DNA from: Pseudomonadota bacterium
GTDB taxonomy: Bacteria > Pseudomonadota > Gammaproteobacteria > Steroidobacterales > Steroidobacteraceae
DNA: 6,733 nt
Direction of reading: 5' to 3'
Assembly: GCA_021779875.1 (NCBI GenBank)
Contig: JAJXZV010000030.1
Coordinates: 1-6,733 of the forward strand
Numbering within the stretch: the stretch's first letter is position 1; every line of letters begins with the position of its first letter. The notes beneath the pieces are model-generated. The model did no database searches, was not told the DNA's origin, and saw only the letters and a list, made by a program, of their open reading frames with translations. Position numbers and translations under genes: made by a program. Below are positions 5,549 through 6,733 of this stretch, piece after piece.

Positions 5549-6733
5549 ATGGAAACCCCGTTGACGCCGCTCGAATTCGCGCGCCGTGCGCGCAAGCTCC
5601 ATCCGCAGCGCGAGGCCGTGGTCGACGCCGGCCGGCGGTTCAGCTACGCGGAGTTCCTCGCGCGCTGCGATCGCGCCTCGGCGGCCTTCGCGGCCCTCGG
5701 CGTGCGCAAGGGCGATCGGGTGGCGGTGCTCTCGCCGAACTCGCATGCGCTGCTCGAGTGCTTCTACTCCATCCCGCAGCTCGGCGCGGTCATCGTGCCC
5801 TTGAACTTCCGGCTGGCCGCGGGCGACTTCGACTATCTGATCCGCCACAGCGGTGCCACGGTGGTGTGCGCGCATCCGGATCACCTGGACGCGGTGGACT
5901 CCATCGCCCGCGGGCTGCGGCGGGTGCGCCACTTCGTGGCCTTCGGCGCCGCGCGCGGAGCCTGGCTGGACTACGAGTCGCTGCTCGCGGCCGCGCCGCG
6001 CGAGTGCCCGGCCGCCGCCGTACGCGAGACCGACGTGCTCGCCATCAATTACACGAGCGGCACGACCTCGCGTCCGAAGGGGGTGATGATCACCCACCGC
6101 AACGCGTGGATGAACTCGGTCGGCGCACTGGTGCATTTTCCGATGCGCACCGGCGACCGCTACCTGTGGACGCTGCCCATGTTCCACGCCAACGGGTGGA
6201 CCTTCGTCTGGACGGTGACCGCGGCCGCGGCCGTTCACCTGTGCCTGCCGCGGCCCGAACCGGCCGCGGTGTATTCGCTGATCGCGGAGGAGCGTGCCAC
6301 CGTATTGTGCGCGGCGCCGACCGTGCTGATCGCCATCGCCAACGGTCCGGAGGAGGGCCGCCGGCGCCTGCCGCGCGGCGTGCGGGTGCTGACCGCCGGC
6401 GCCGCGCCGGCTGCGGCCACCATCCGCCGCATCGAGAGCGAGCTCGGCTGGAGCATCACCCACGCCTACGGACTCACGGAGACTTCGCCGCTGATCACGG
6501 CGTGCGAACTGCGTCCGGAGCACGCCGGCTTCGACGCCGCCGAGGCCGCCGCGCTCAAGGCGAGGCAGGGGGTCGAGGTGATCACCGCGGGCGAAGTGCG
6601 GGTGGTAGACGAGCAGGGCGCGGAGGTGCCGCGGGACGGCGTCTCGCTCGGCGAGATCGTCGCCCGCGGCAATCTCGTGATGAAGGGCTATTACCGGGAC
6701 CCGAAGGCCACGGCGCAGGCGATCCGCGACGGC
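5549..6733 (+). CDS. Acyl-CoA synthetase / AMP-dependent ligase (ANL superfamily), 3' end missing
   Basis: The frame is open from the ATG at 5549 to the window edge: 395 residues of a family that usually has about 500-550. These enzymes activate a carboxylic acid with ATP to an acyl-adenylate and then to the CoA thioester. Seen in order: an N-terminal segment with FSYAEFLARCDRAS (31-44) and KGDRVAVLSPNS (54-65); the ATP-binding loop YTSGTTSRPKGVMITH (168-183); WTLPMFHANGWTF (207-219), typical of fatty-acyl-CoA synthase-like members; LTAGAAP (281-287); the adenine-binding motif AYGLTETSP (306-314); and VMKGYYRDPKAT (377-388). The TGD hinge region and the catalytic C-terminal lysine fall beyond the edge. 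The loop has Ser174 where Gly is most common. A medium- or long-chain acyl substrate, or a related small acid, is likely but not determinable. The gene begins seven bases after the amidohydrolase stop. Confidence 0.93.
   Translation, partial: METPLTPLEFARRARKLHPQREAVVDAGRRFSYAEFLARCDRASAAFAALGVRKGDRVAVLSPNSHALLECFYSIPQLGAVIVPLNFRLAAGDFDYLIRHSGATVVCAHPDHLDAVDSIARGLRRVRHFVAFGAARGAWLDYESLLAAAPRECPAAAVRETDVLAINYTSGTTSRPKGVMITHRNAWMNSVGALVHFPMRTGDRYLWTLPMFHANGWTFVWTVTAAAAVHLCLPRPEPAAVYSLIAEERATVLCAAPTVLIAIANGPEEGRRRLPRGVRVLTAGAAPAAATIRRIESELGWSITHAYGLTETSPLITACELRPEHAGFDAAEAAALKARQGVEVITAGEVRVVDEQGAEVPRDGVSLGEIVARGNLVMKGYYRDPKATAQAIRDG

Noticed and set aside
4513..5595. 360-codon minus-strand open frame opposite the amidohydrolase
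   Set aside because: It crosses the hairpin region and two genes, has no plausible start signals and no recognisable motif.
5225..6523. 432-codon open frame on the minus strand opposite the amidohydrolase and acyl-CoA synthetase
   Set aside because: It spans two well-recognised plus-strand genes and encodes an R/G/A/H-rich product without domain motifs; long antisense frames are expected at this GC content.

Overview
The window is dense, GC-rich bacterial DNA, roughly two-thirds G+C by eye and strongly biased to G/C at third codon positions. Gene content points to a proteobacterium, most likely beta- or gammaproteobacterial: a cytochrome c4, an outer-membrane cytochrome-porin, a GGDEF diguanylate cyclase, an N-formylglutamate amidohydrolase-family protein and an acyl-CoA synthetase. 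This placement is inferred from family content, not from a marker gene. No rRNA, tRNA, CRISPR array, insertion sequence or phage gene is visible. The longest stretches without a gene are 138 and 139 bases.

Layout: (1) 2-1003 (+), the C-terminal part of a molybdopterin oxidoreductase cut by the left edge. (2) 1026-2369 (-), a soluble diguanylate cyclase with intact GGEEF and RxxD inhibitory site, convergent with gene 1. (3) 2370-2507, a divergent intergenic region with a good sigma70-like promoter facing right. (4) 2508-3926 (+), an exported protein with one CxxCH heme site followed by a predicted beta-barrel, i.e. a fused cytochrome-porin of the Cyc2 architectural type. (5) 3963-4598 (+), a diheme periplasmic cytochrome c4, 36 bases downstream. 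(6) 4610-4686, a striking two-tier nested inverted repeat that probably ends the cytochrome operon. (7) 4738-5541 (+), an N-formylglutamate amidohydrolase-family protein. (8) 5549-6733 (+), an ANL-superfamily acyl-CoA synthetase cut by the right edge and tightly coupled to gene 7.

The central pair is the most interesting part. An outer-membrane monoheme cytochrome-porin co-transcribed with a periplasmic diheme cytochrome c4 has the parts needed to move electrons across the outer membrane and periplasm. This resembles the Cyc2/Cyc1 logic of acidophilic iron oxidisers, but with no rusticyanin or terminal oxidase in view. The donor or acceptor cannot be told from sequence. The diguanylate cyclase diverges from the same intergenic region, so a c-di-GMP (attachment or biofilm) link to this electron pathway is possible but unproven. 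The amidohydrolase/acyl-CoA synthetase pair looks like a separate metabolic unit.
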